DNA of 64,000 nucleotides from Paragordius varius (Eukaryota; Nematomorpha): contig OZ176054.1 in NCBI GenBank assembly GCA_964247055.1, forward strand, positions 2,480,001 to 2,544,000, read 5' to 3'. The notes beneath the pieces were generated by a model that was given only the letters and a program-made list of their open reading frames with translations, did not search any database and was not told the origin of the DNA. Both the position numbers and the translations under genes were made by a program. Shown here one piece after another: positions 10,806 to 24,200 of the stretch (positions are counted from its first letter, which is position 1; each line of letters starts with the position of its first letter).

Positions 10806-13394
10806 CTACACAATTATATATATTACTTTAAATGACTGACCCTTATATTTTCATAATTCTAGGAAAAGTTAAATCTGACTTTAACTTGGCTGTCAAGTTT
10901 TTGCGAATTACTTTACCCCAAACCTTTTTAGTTAACTGAAAAAATAATTATATTGCCATGTACGCCTCTCTCAATATTTGCTTTAAAATCTAAAAATTTT
11001 ATATATAAAAGAGTTTCGCAAAAGTTTGTTTTTAGTGCACTCTTTTTTCCTAAAAATAATGGGAACACATAATCTTCCTACTAAATTAAAATTTTGTAAA
11101 GAATTTAAAAATTTTAATTTAAAAACGATCAAATCGGGCAAAAAACCAAATTTTTTACTTCTTTATCTTAGCCAAATATCTGAAACTAATAAGATATAAG
11201 CAGCACTAAGGTTATAACCATAAGACTAATTGAATTATCTTTAATATGATTTAGTTGGCTACATAATTTCCACTTGCTTTTTAGTAGTGTGCTCCCGTGC
11301 TGTCCTCCTGTTGCATTATTAATAAATCCATTTTTAGTTTTTTCAACATACATATTATTAGAAATTCTACTTACTAATACCAAATATATATATAAATTAT
11401 TTATATGTGTATGGATAGATTGTTCCTTTAACTGACCTGGCTTTTAGAAAACATTGTCGGATTATTCCTAATTTTTGGCTAAAAAAGTTAAAATTTAATA
11501 TAATAACTATATAATTATTTTCTAATGATATTGAATTAGTCAAACCTAAAAATTTTCTTTAGTTATATGGTTAAAGCTGTAACTTTCAGGGTGGTATAAA
11601 TTTGGAATAATTAATAAAAAAAAGATTTTTAGGATTTTCCTGCTTTCTTAAAAAATTATGAATAATATTTTTGCGTGCCGTTTTAGCCATTTAAAACTTT
11701 TTTTCTATAGATTGTAGGTATGATTAATGATTTGATATTTTCAAAAAAGTAAAAATATGATGATTATGAATAATGCATTTATTTTTAAAACAAGATAGAT
11801 CTATGATAGATTTTCAATTTTAAAAAATTAAAACTTAAATCACTTAAGTTGATGATCAGAAAATATTTGAATTATGTAAAGAAGAATGAAAGATATCGTG
11901 CCTAAACTTTTGTAAAATTTTGAAATGATAAATTTTTAAGTTTAAATTATGAGTGTTCGTAAATCAGTAATTAATGATTGATTCCTGCAAATATAACTTT
12001 AACCTTGAAAAATTTTATTTTCTTGTTTTCTCACGACTCGGTAAAGAACCTCGACCAAGTTTTAGTAATTTATATTTGGACTGGTAGTTTTATTAATGCG
12101 CATTTTTTGCACAGAAATTTAAAATAAATTTTTTTTTATTATTATAAAAAGGCGCAAAAAACTCTCTTAAATTAAATTAATTGAAAATAATAAATCTTTT
12201 TTTCTTGTCAATTTTTAAAATCAGCTCCAGAGGAGATTTATTGCGTTTAAAATATATTTAGTGCCAATTCGAGCTGAATAAATCTCCTTGAGTTGTGAGA
12301 CACACATACTTTTTCAGCCATTAAATTAGGTTTAATTTACTCATTTGCCAACCTTTTTTTCCCGCGGGCTACTTTTTGGGAGAAAATTTCACGCGGCCAC
12401 GTATCAATATTATGTAATAAAAGATATTTATCACTTTAACGCAAATGTTGCAAATATTTTAAAGTCTGTTTACGGATTGGGGTGACTGGCACAGGCCACT
12501 ATAAAATAAATATTACGAAAAACAAATTATTTTTGAGTAGTTATTATTATAAGTAATCTTAATTTTATCAAAATACTTAAATAATTTGATTCACTCCGGT
12601 TGCCACAATCAGAACGAAAAATGCATAATTGGGCAACTTTACCGTAATCGGTGGTGAGCGAAAAAAACATACAAGATTTAATATTTTCATGTAAAATATG
12701 GGTAAGATTCTGTAAGATCATCACCTCTCTTCATAGAGTTTCTAAATAGGATTATGCTTTTTATTGATTCTATAATATTCTATTTGTCTTTATAATTTTG
12801 AAAAAAAAAGAACTTCAGACACTTTAATAAAAACTTATTTCCGAATTTCCCGTCCTGAAAAGATTTGTTTTTATTAAAATTTCTGATGTTTTGTTAGTTG
12901 CGATTATGGATTTTTTTTTATTTTTGCTGTATTTCACAATGTGTTTCTGAGCCTATAGTTGCTTTTTCAATGGCTTGATTTGCGAATATGAATTGGATTT
13001 AGTAGTGAAGCGTGGTAAAATGTCTTTGGACATTTGCTTTTGTAGGCAATGCCAGGTTGGAATTGCATATTAACAAGTAAATTTATCATTATTCATTATA
13101 AAAAGATAATCTACTTCCCATTCATTTTTAACGCTATATTATAGCATTTTTCTGGCTTATTTTATTCATACCAAAATATAAGTTTAAAGGATTGCTTCTG
13201 TTTTTTGCTAATTTAAACTATTTCCTAAGGTAATCACAAATGATTTAAAGTTCGAATAAAATACATATGATTAAATAATATATTAATTAAATATCAAATT
13301 AAAATTTTTTGTTAACAAGTTAAATTTTTCAAACGATTAATAATTTTTGTGGATAAAAAATTGTATGCAAAATATTTTTTACATTTTTGAAAAA

Positions 13395-13457
13395 ATTTCA
13401 GGCTGTCACGTTTTTAAATCTCGCGATCACGAAGTCGACCGTTTGGCCACCCCTGCT
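13395..13457. mobile_element. hAT-type terminal fragment
   Basis: GC-rich scrap ending GGCCACCCCTGCTAG, similar to the right terminus of this hAT group. It could pair with GC-rich sequence near 12350 as the two ends of an older, about 1.1 kb element, which I could not confirm. Confidence 0.3.
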
Positions 13458-13886
13458 AGAAAATATCATAGTCGTAATTTTACAAATATAATTTGAGAAA
13501 AATTAAAAACGCCTTCTTTTAGTGTTGATAATTGGGACCATGTTGCGGGGCTATAAACCCAAAATTTTTAATAGTCACTTGTGATTTTTATAATAAAATT
13601 TTAAGTTATGGATATAATTAGCTAAAAATTATCAATCAGAAAGTAGAATGCCAAATATAATTAAATATTTAAAAAATCATGTAAAAAGAGCTTTAAGATT
13701 TTTTAATCATTAATTATTTAAAAAATGTGATTTTTCTTACGGTGGTTTCGATTGTTGATATTTACATTTACTTTAGGTGTTTTTAAAGTTTATAATACAA
13801 CCGAGCATCTTTTTACTTAATAATAACATATTATTACAAAAATATAAGGAATCTTGATAAAACACTATCCCTTCACCTTAAATTAC

Positions 13887-14417
13887 GCCTCAACACTTAA
13901 AATTCACCATATTCCTAAAAATAAACTATAGTTTTGCTAATCAATATTAAATTACATGTATTAAAGAATAAACTTATATTTTTTAAAGCTTTGTGACTTC
14001 TAGAGTCTAAAAATGGGACTACACGACGGAAACGAACAGCTGATATCGAAATCAAAATAGCATCAAAACTTTTTAAAGTTAAATATTTGCATTTTCTCAC
14101 CATAATATACGATTATTTTCTGTTGCAGCGATTTCAAAAAATTATAGAAAAAAATGATGGCTAAAAAGTTATTTTTTTATAATTTTAATTTTTTTAAAAA
14201 AAGTTGTAAAATGCAAAGGCTAGCGAAAGCATTTTTAAATTCGGTTTAATACCTTATATACTTTTAAAGATATTATTGCTATGGGATAGAAACACCCCAA
14301 AAGGTAATTGTTAACAAAATCAAAAAAATGTAAACTATAACACATAATTTATTTTCAGGGTGAATTTGAAATGTTCCTAGTTGATAATGTTTAAATGTGA
14401 ATTTTAAGTGTTGAGGC
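13887..14417. mobile_element. 531-bp MITE with perfect terminal inverted repeats
   Basis: The two ends are exact reverse complements over 21 bases: it starts GCCTCAACACTTAAAATTCA and closes with the complement of that (TGAATTTTAAGTGTTGAGGC). The interior has no coding capacity. A diverged relative lies at 34726-35225. The target duplication and superfamily are undetermined. Confidence 0.75.
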
Positions 14418-17400
14418 CTTTATTTCAATTAGGAAAATACACTTTGATACCAAAAACATCTTTTAGATTTCAATTTTAAAAAATATTTTCCTCTAAAACG
14501 GTAACGAAATTGCTTTAAGACTAATTATTTTTCAAGTGCGTCTAAAAAATTGTGTTTATGGATAATATTTATGAAGACAATGATATAAGTCTCTGACTAA
14601 AATGACCGGTACTTTACATATGTAAAATTTATTTCGTTCCTTTATATGGGTTTTACCAACTTTTTCTTTAAACAATTATAGTTAGTTTTAAATGTCAACC
14701 GTTTTGTCGCAATCATAATAATTAGTCGCTCACTGCTTTTAGTAAATTAATAAGTTTTTTAGGGAACTTAAAACTTTTAATGTAAAAAAAGATAATTAAA
14801 AAGTTGAAAAAGGACATGTCAAAATGTCATATAAATAAAACAATTTTTTCTATACAATACTTGTTGTAATTTATTAAAATTTAATTATTTTAAAACCATG
14901 TTTTCATTCATTGATGACACAAACTTATGTCAGTTGACAATAATTAAACATTGTTGTGTAATATCTAAAAAAACACGAAAACTATTAAAATTGAATCGGT
15001 GTTTTTTAAAAATATAGGTCAATGGTTAATTAATTTATGAAACAAAGCAGTTCCTATTCGGTTAGAAATCATTTAAAACTATATTTTATCAATAAAAATT
15101 TTTTATCAATAAAAGTATTGCCAAATATGAGGGCTGACAAAGAAAAAGACTTCGTTTTGAAGTATATGTATCCGGCAATTACTGGTCCTTAAATGCACAA
15201 ATATTCATTGATGGTTTTTATCTAATTACAAAAATGTCCATATATTGTAATAGTTATCTTTGAGTTTTATATAGATTTTTTATTGTTTGGAGACGGTAAA
15301 CATAACTTTTAATTTTTTGTAGCGCCTGAAAAATACCCAACATGGGTATGATGATATAACTTTAACAGTCAGCTTTATTGCGCTTAGAGGCGATTATATA
15401 TTATAGAACCAGATATTACACCATATAAATGATTTCACAAAAAAATCGATTTCGCATTTGCAAAATGTTTTGACATTATTTCTAATTAATGGGGTTTTTT
15501 AAATTTTTTAGGTTTTTCTGAGGTGACCACAGTTCGTAGTTTGTGTTGGTCCTGAATAATGTTATTTGGCGGTTTTGTAAATAACCCTATCTATGTTTAA
15601 CTTTATTTTTTCGATAGGGGGTGCGGGGGTGAATTTCCATTCTTTTATTAAAGAAACACGGCTATCATTTACCCTTTTCTGATTTTATGTGTAAAATTAA
15701 TACCTATGGGTGTTTATATTCTAACAACCTCTATCATAGTAGTTTGACAACAAACATCGAACATTCTTTACACCTATATTAAAAAGTTATTTGTTGGTTA
15801 TTGTGAAAATTTTTCAATTTATTCCACCTGCTTAAAAAAAATGATAACAGGCATGGAATGACGTAAATCCCTTTTATAAATAATTTTCTCTTATTTATTA
15901 TTATAACGACAATAATTACTCATATTAATATTATTAATGTTTATTACATAGCTCTATTTATGATTGGAGGTGATAATAGCTCAAAATTATCTTAGAAAAT
16001 AACTTTTTCGCAACACCAAATTTGGTGACAAAATATGCGATATATAGTAACTTTTTGAGACAATGATTTCAAATACTGTAAATCATGTACTAATATTTAT
16101 AAATTAGGGGTAGTTTATATAATTTATTGAATTTTCTAATAATAATAAACATGAAAACAACTCTTAGTTTAATAATAACTATTTCTATCCAAAAAACATT
16201 TTTCATCAATTATTTATGATAATTATTAATCACTCCATTTATATTCAATTGATAGCTAGATAGTTAGGGATATAGTAAAAACAAAAAAAATCTAATTTAA
16301 TGAAATTACAATTTGGAGCAGATTAAAGTTATTTTGCGTGAAAATATTATAACAAGAAATTCGAAAATAATGATTGATGAAGATTTTATAGCTTGCCTAC
16401 TTGCTCGCCTTCAATTTTCTTATAAATTTTAATCGAAATTTTTTTTAGAAACCTATTTTTTTGTAATGATAAAAAGTTTTTAAAAATTAGCGTATTATAG
16501 TATAATAGAGTTTTACCTGATAACTTTTTTTGTATAAAGATTTTTTTGGAAGAAGTTCAAAAGGTGCAAAAAATTAACTTGGATAAATTACACAAGAAAA
16601 ATCCATTAGTTAATTTATTTTCTTTTACAGAATGGTGGTTTTTGGACGACACCAAAAACGTAGCTAATCTATGTAAACCTTAAATTAATCAAATAGAATT
16701 TTGTAATTTTATCGATAAACCCATCTATATGGTAGTCAAATGAGTTCACCTAATAATTAATTTATGAAAATGTGTACCGTACCGTGTTGGAAAAATTTTA
16801 ATTATGTAATGGTTTATGTGTTCATAATTTCAATTTCGCTTTTAGATTTTTAAGAGGACAAAAAATTTTAATTATCCATACATTGTGAAAAGAATAATTT
16901 CCATCGAGACCCTAAAATAAATAAATATTTGATATTAATATTATTTGATGAGATTTAAAATACTTATTACAAGGTAAATTTCATGCATGCTCTAACTTAA
17001 GAAATTTTCTTGGTATGAAATATTTAACTAATAAAATACTGCCAAAGGTTTTTTACATTTTCAAACAAGGATTAGTAATTGCGGTTGTTTTCTGCAATAA
17101 TTTGACTAGCTGCTCAATCCGAATCGATAACTTCGCCAAAATCTGTTAATATGATCCAAAAAACCCGGCTGTTACAGCGATTCACAATTACAGTAAAGTT
17201 AAAATTTTATAACAGAACTTAAAAAAATAATGACTATTCAAAAAATATAACTTATCGTTTTGCAGTGCGAAATATAAAAAGAGATGTATCTAAACACATA
17301 TAATTTTATATTTAATTTAATCATGTAATAGGTTATTATGGTATACTTGTTTATATGGCTCGTGCAAATATAAACATAATTTGCATGTTTATTGATGGGT

Positions 17401-18928
17401 AATAAAACTAAAAATTTTATAAATAATATTAAAATTGGGTATCAAAAATTACTTAAATAATTGTTATACAATTACAGTAATTGATAAATTAGAAAGTTAT
17501 AATTCAAAATTAAAACCATTGATAAATAAACAGGTGTTTAACACATAGTCATTTGCATTTGTTTTACTCCTATGGCCGCTTACACCCATTTTTTTCAAAC
17601 GCAGGAAGCCATTTCCCTCCATTTAGTAAAACTTTTATAAATCAACGGACCACAAATTTCGTTACATTATTAAATTTATAAACTGCTCTTTTTAATTATT
17701 TAAAAGGTAAAAACTGAACTTGTAATACCAGACCCATGAAAGCGTTAAGATTCTCCTGCCCAGAGAAAACAGTGATAATACATGACAAACTGTGTATTGT
17801 AAAATTCCCCTCTCTCCTTACCTACTTTCACTGTCCCTTTATTGTTTCAAATTTATTTTATATTAAAGTGGTAGGTAGTTTTCATGTGATTAATTTTATT
17901 TAATTGAAAATAAATATATTTTTTGTTATAAATAATATTATGTAATAACAAGTTTAATAAACTCATAAATAAGGGTGCGTATGCAATTGGTTACGTGACC
18001 AATTACAATAATTGTTATGCTCTATGGTTTATGATCCATTTATGTATTATAATACTATTAATATGGTTGGGGAATTACGGAACTTACCCTTTCATTATAT
18101 TATAATATTTTCAATTAATCCCCCCATCCCCCTTCCCTAAACACACCTTATTTATTTGGGAAAAAATTAAAACAAAACTAGGGCAAATTTTTTAATAATT
18201 AATGTTAAAATGATACATTATATTGATTTAGATTCATATTATGGTAAATGGTAAAAAAATTAAATATATTACAAATATTATTTACGATACTATTTAACAG
18301 TGTTGCCAAACTATAAAAAACGACAAAAATAGCATCAATAAATAACCATTAAAAATTGTCATAAAAAATTTGACATCTCAATACATATGTATATATGTAT
18401 GATATTTCACGAGCGAGATCACATCTCTGAATAAGTAATGATATAATCATAAAATTATCAACCATAAAACCTTATATAATTGAAAAATTACATATTTTTT
18501 AATTGTATATGTAATTTCTAAAGCCTTTTAAAAACGAATAAATGTTTTGATATTATGACCAGGGAAGGGCAAGCACGCATTTACATAAATTATTAAAAAG
18601 CTTTTCACGTTGAATAATGGGATGTATATTTAAAGCTATATTTGCAATGGATAAAATTAATGTTAAAATGACATTAAGCTGGCCTAGATGGATATTTATA
18701 TATGTATAGGTTAACTTAATTGCAAAAATTCATGTTCATATTTGTCGCTTTTTACCAGAGAGTGTTTGTTCTTTTTTCATTTATTTTATCCCTGCTAAGT
18801 TTTTTTTACTATTCATTAAATAATAATGGAATGAAATTACAAGAGCCTTAAAAATAGATTGTTGGTTTGCGCCTATAAAAATCTATCAATTTTATAGCCA
18901 CACATAAAATTATTCCACAGGATTTGGC

Positions 18929-18964
<36 letters not shown>

Positions 18965-21258
18965 GAAAAAATATTTTATTTGTAAAAACTTGAATAAAAT
19001 TAAAAAAATATATCGCCGATGTTATTTATGTTTTAAATGGCCATGATATTAAAGACAAAAGTTATATGTGCTTAATTAAACAAATAAAACTAAAAAATAT
19101 TGTTTCAATTATCTGAATTATTTTTTTGAATTGACTATTAGATAAAATTTTTAACAACAGCCAATAGTCGTAATACATATTTTATTAAATTGTGTACCAA
19201 AATATCATTGAAAATAAAATTTATATATGTTAGATATAATTTTTATGTCGTTGTCCTACTAAAATTTTCATTATCCAATTAATTGATGCTATTTTTGTTG
19301 AAAAAGCAAAACATCCGATATTACATAAAAATCCTGAGTTATATAACATTTTAATTGAATGTTATGGTTTTAAAACAGTTAACTAGCAAAGGCATCAAAC
19401 CATCTTATATATGTATATATTTTCATTATTTGTAAAAAAATGGCGTCTTAATCTTTTTGCGTGCGAAACAGAAACAAATTGCGCCTAAATAATCGGTTGC
19501 ATCACGATTAAATAAAAATTACATTTGATTTTACTTTGAAAATTATAAAACCGTATTTAACTCAGAAGAATCCAAAGTAAAATCCACACTGCAGGAATTT
19601 TTCAATGATGTATTTGACTGATTATTTTTGATTATGAGCATTATTGTTTTATTTTGCACAGAGCATAAGAGCGTTTTTGAGGTAAGCCATACACCTTTAG
19701 CATACAAGTCCTTTTAAGACATTTTATAAAAAAAAAGGTATATGATCATTTGAGTCTAATACATTCCAATGATTATCAATACAGGCCTGTTAGAATCTGA
19801 GAAAAATTAAACTTTTTTTTAGGTGCAAAAAATTAATCCAATTATATATCAATATAAATAATATATTTCTTCTGGAAATTTTGTAATCATTTTACACAGT
19901 TTACATAAAATATTTTGATTTAAAACATATACTGAAATTCTCAAGGTCGTCTTGGTTTTGGTGAGTCGTTTTAGTACATTATTAGCCTCGTGGTTATAGC
20001 TCCATATCGAAAAGTCGTAGAGTTAGCGCACATTATATTAAATAATTTATTGTTAAGGAACCCAAAATAATAAAATATGTATATACTATTAAATATATAA
20101 TTAATACACAAAACAATATCTATGGGGAAATTTTAATAATTAGGTGTGGACTCCGCGAAAGTCTTAAAAAATAGTCCGATAAAAATATTTTTTGATAGGA
20201 TGATGGCTCAGGATTATCAGGGTGCCTATAGTTTTGGATGTTACTACTGATTAGGAATTGCAATTTTTATGATAATTATTTCATTTAAAAAATGGTAATT
20301 AGCTCACTTTTTGCAAAAAGTTTTTATTAAGAGAAGCCATACTTTTCTTATCATTAAATATTTCCTAAACTATATTAACACCTCATTACCTGTTAATGTG
20401 GTTTTATACCCTAAAGAGATTTAAGATTTACGTATCAAAAGTATTGAGGTATTGGACCAAGTTTAAAATATGCTTTTTTTGGCTTTTGGGATCACAATTC
20501 AAAAAAAATTGAAATAAAATTTCCATCTCAAACCTTTTGGCCGCCATCTTTTTCTTAAGCTTTTTTATGTCACTAATATTAGCTTTAGCCATCGTATCCA
20601 TCTTGAATTATTGTACCAAAACGTAGAAACACCTATATTTTCCAAATTAATCGAAGTCAATGGAATTTATTTTATTATATTTAGTAAATTTAATTTTGTG
20701 ATTCAAATGGACAAAAAACATCTAAGCTGAAAAACAAACTGCAAAAATTGATAGAGAAACTCAAATCATAAATAAAAATAAATATATGGTTTTTAATTGG
20801 TTAATAAAATAAATTTATTGATATTTTAAATGAAATGCATATTTAATATAGAATGATAAATTATAAAGGTCATAAATGGGAATTGTATTGACTAGTTAAT
20901 ATTTGCAATGGCTTGTTTAAACAATATTATTATAAAAAAATCTAAAAATATATGTATAACACTAAAGGTAAAAGGCGCAATAGAATTTACAATAATAGGT
21001 ACCTGTATGCATTAAAAAATATTCAAATAAAATATTTATTTACATCCGCATATTTGATAAAGTGGAATGCACATATATATTGTTTTTGAATAAAAATTAG
21101 AAAAATATGGTCAAAAAGAGTATTATTGCTATTGATTGAGTTATTGAGTCAATAATTTTTGATTTTTTAGTTAATTTTCATGATAATAATTCCGTGTAAA
21201 CCAAAAATAAGAGGGCGTCCGATAACAGTTGAGCCAGAAAATTGTGTTTACGGATTTT
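14418..21258. other. Gene desert
   Basis: Nearly 7 kb of AT-rich DNA with no exon, RNA gene or intact element that I can support, apart from the AT microsatellite at 18931-18962. Confidence 0.5.
18931..18962. repeat. (AT)n microsatellite
   Basis: About 16 uninterrupted AT units. Confidence 0.95.
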
Positions 21259-24200
21259 TTATTCTTTTTCTTTTCTGCGACAAGGTGGCAGAGCCCCCGT
21301 TGATAGAATCCATTTGTTGGCAACTAATAGATGTTGGTTCGTTTTTATTTATATATATATAATTTAAAAATATGATTGAATTTTTCGCTTGGCAATTAAA
21401 TAACCCAAAATCTTGAATTGAAACTTAATTACTTTTGATGGTTTATAAAGAAAACAAATACATAAAAAACTCAAAATTTTCATACTCGTGCACAATAAAA
21501 TAGCGTATAATAATTTTCCAATCATATTTTTTTTCAAAAAAAAAAATTAAAAAAAATACAATGTTTATGTATTTACCCCATTTGCTACCAGTCAGGACGG
21601 GACAGGCCGCATGCTTTGTGTTAACGTGACCAGCGCCAGAAGCCTTAAAATTGTACCAAAATACGGCAGAACCCTATAATAAATATTTGGATATAGTATT
21701 TTTACTTGATAAATTTTTTCTATTTACTTATATTTGTGAAATATAATCTAAGAACCATATTAAATTAAGTATGTAAATAAAACTTACGTGCTCAGTGTTT
21801 TTACTCTTGATTACATTTTTAAATAAATGCATACATTTATCAAAAGTTTGCTCCTAGTAGACTTGTTAAAATTTTAAAGGAGCATAACCTGAAAATTGCG
21901 AATTGAATTCATTAAATTGGAGGATCGAACGTCAAGTATATTCCATAAATATATAAGGTTTGCTAAAATTGTTTCACAAATTTGATACTTAGCTCCTTTC
22001 TAAAATAATTAAATCACTACATATATAATCCAAAACTTTAGAAAAAAGCATGAACGAGATAAATGGCAGACCCAAACTAGGTTCGAATTTCGCGATTAGT
22101 ATATTGATTGTATACATTTAACAGAAAAAAATTTAGTTGCAAAATCTCAAAAAATGCAAAAAAAACACCCGATAGTAAATCAAATACTAACTATGGTTGA
22201 ATGAAGAGTATAAAAAAGAAATTGCGGTTTTTCTATTAAGTAAATGTTATTGAAATAAATATGAGAATCTATGCATAATAATTGTAGCATATCGATAGCG
22301 CTATAGTTAATGGAGACATAGCTACGGTCCTGTGCTCAGGAGAAAACAATTTGTAAAAGTATTAATACGGCTCAACATATTTTTGTAAAGAGCACTTTTT
22401 CAAATATCATTGCATCATGTGTTATCCTTCCAGTTACTAAAAATTAATAAACCATCTACACTATCGGATACTTTTGGTTCATTTTTTATTATTTATTCGC
22501 AACTTAATACTTTTTCAGTTAAATCTAATATTATCGAATAAAATACCAATATCAAAATTCTTATCTTGTTTGAGTGTGCTAATTATCTCACTACTGGAAG
22601 AGTCTAGTAACGAAAATATTTTTTTATATCCAAAACTTGGGAAAACTTCTGTTTCATGTTTAATTAAATTTTTGCAGTTTCTTTTTTATGGCAAATTTCA
22701 CGTTTTATTCGCTTTAAAATTATATCTTCTCGCAATTGTGGGTGTAAGCTAAATATAACATGTCCAATAATATAATCTTGGAATCTAAAACTTAATTTCC
22801 TTTTACTTTTCTAAAATATTTGCCAAAACTTCTCTGGCTCTGCTATTGTTTTGCATGTTTTATCAATGTAATTCAAGAATGTAATAAAAAATAGCGTAAA
22901 GGAAGGGTATAAATTGGCGGAATAAGGAATGAATTAAAATAAAACAGAATTTACGCTTGTAAGCAATAGAAATCATATATTAAAATCCAAATATTGTACG
23001 GACCTATTGAGCAAATATTTCAATCGCCATACATCAATTAAATCTAAAAATATAGTTCAATAAAATGCGCATCTAGTTTTGCTAAACTTTGGATTATACA
23101 CACGTATAATTAAGGATATATCTATGTAAAGTAATTAAGTTAACTTAAATTTGGTCGAAAGATTGAAGCAATTTTACTCAAACTAACCTATATATTATTT
23201 GTTAAATGTACTTGACTTTCTATCCTCCAATTTACACAATTAAAAAACTCGCATTTTTTCAAGTTATGCCACACTTTGAAATTTTAAAAAACCTACTAGG
23301 AGTAGCCTTATGATAACTGAATGATATTTATTTAAAAATGTAAGCATATATAAAAAATCAATAATCATAAAGTATGGAAGTATTACTTTTAAGCTTACTC
23401 GAATAAAGGTTTCTAACACTGTAAAATGTTCTGACCTCTAATCCTTATTTCAAAACCGGATAAGTATTAAGATTTACCACCAAAAATTAATTCATTAACA
23501 TATGGACATTATAAAATTATTATGACACAATATTCTTTAACTTTTTAAGCCATACTTTTTATGTGAAAGATATTTAATTGATACATTTTCTGTATATATT
23601 TTAAAATTAAGTTTAAATTTAGAAAGTAGATAAGACTTGCTTACTTTTCTAGGTACTGAACGAATACCAGCCAAAGGAAAAACTGTTGCTCCACCGGCTA
23701 AAACATCACTTAACTAAGGAGTTCGTAAAGTAGGAATATAATAAAATAGGTTATTGTTTTTAAAAAAATGACATCGAGTTGTGCATATAAAGAGAAAATA
23801 TTGTTATTATATAAGCTAATTATTATAAAATTATTTATTATTAATCACGGATAATTATTAAAATCTTAATTAGATTTAATTACCACTCTACTTAACAATA
23901 TGATAAAGTTATTACTTTGAAAGCGTTTTTTTTTCAAAAAAAATCTAAAATAATTTTTTTCCTATGCCAAAAAAATATGCTAGATCAGGGGTGTCCAACA
24001 GGCGGCTTGCGTAAAATTTCGAAAACAAAATTTTATCCAATCTAAGTTAATTTGATTTTTTCAAAAAAAATTCTTTATTACATTTGTCCGAATTTTGGCA
24101 ATGAACAAGCAAAAATGTTAAAATAAATAATAATTTTTACAATGTTATATTAAAAGTTTGATAAAATATTCAATATAATTTGCGAATACGGCCTGTCAAT

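Larger units (their letters stand above)
9910..13886. other. Gene-poor AT-rich region with hAT fragments
   Basis: No gene recognised. It holds one old hAT MITE (10523-10805) and scattered scraps with the same GC-rich motifs near 12350-12405 and 13395-13457. Confidence 0.45.

Noticed and set aside
19980-20035. tRNA-like string with GTGGTTATAGC
   Set aside because: No cloverleaf could be completed: acceptor and D arms do not pair and the T-loop GTTC is missing.
22474-22752. 92-codon hydrophobic frame on the plus strand
   Set aside because: Leu/Phe-rich composition expected from AT-rich DNA; the minus strand gives short pieces (HETEVFPSFGYKKIFSLL) that may be a transposon scrap, but nothing identifiable.
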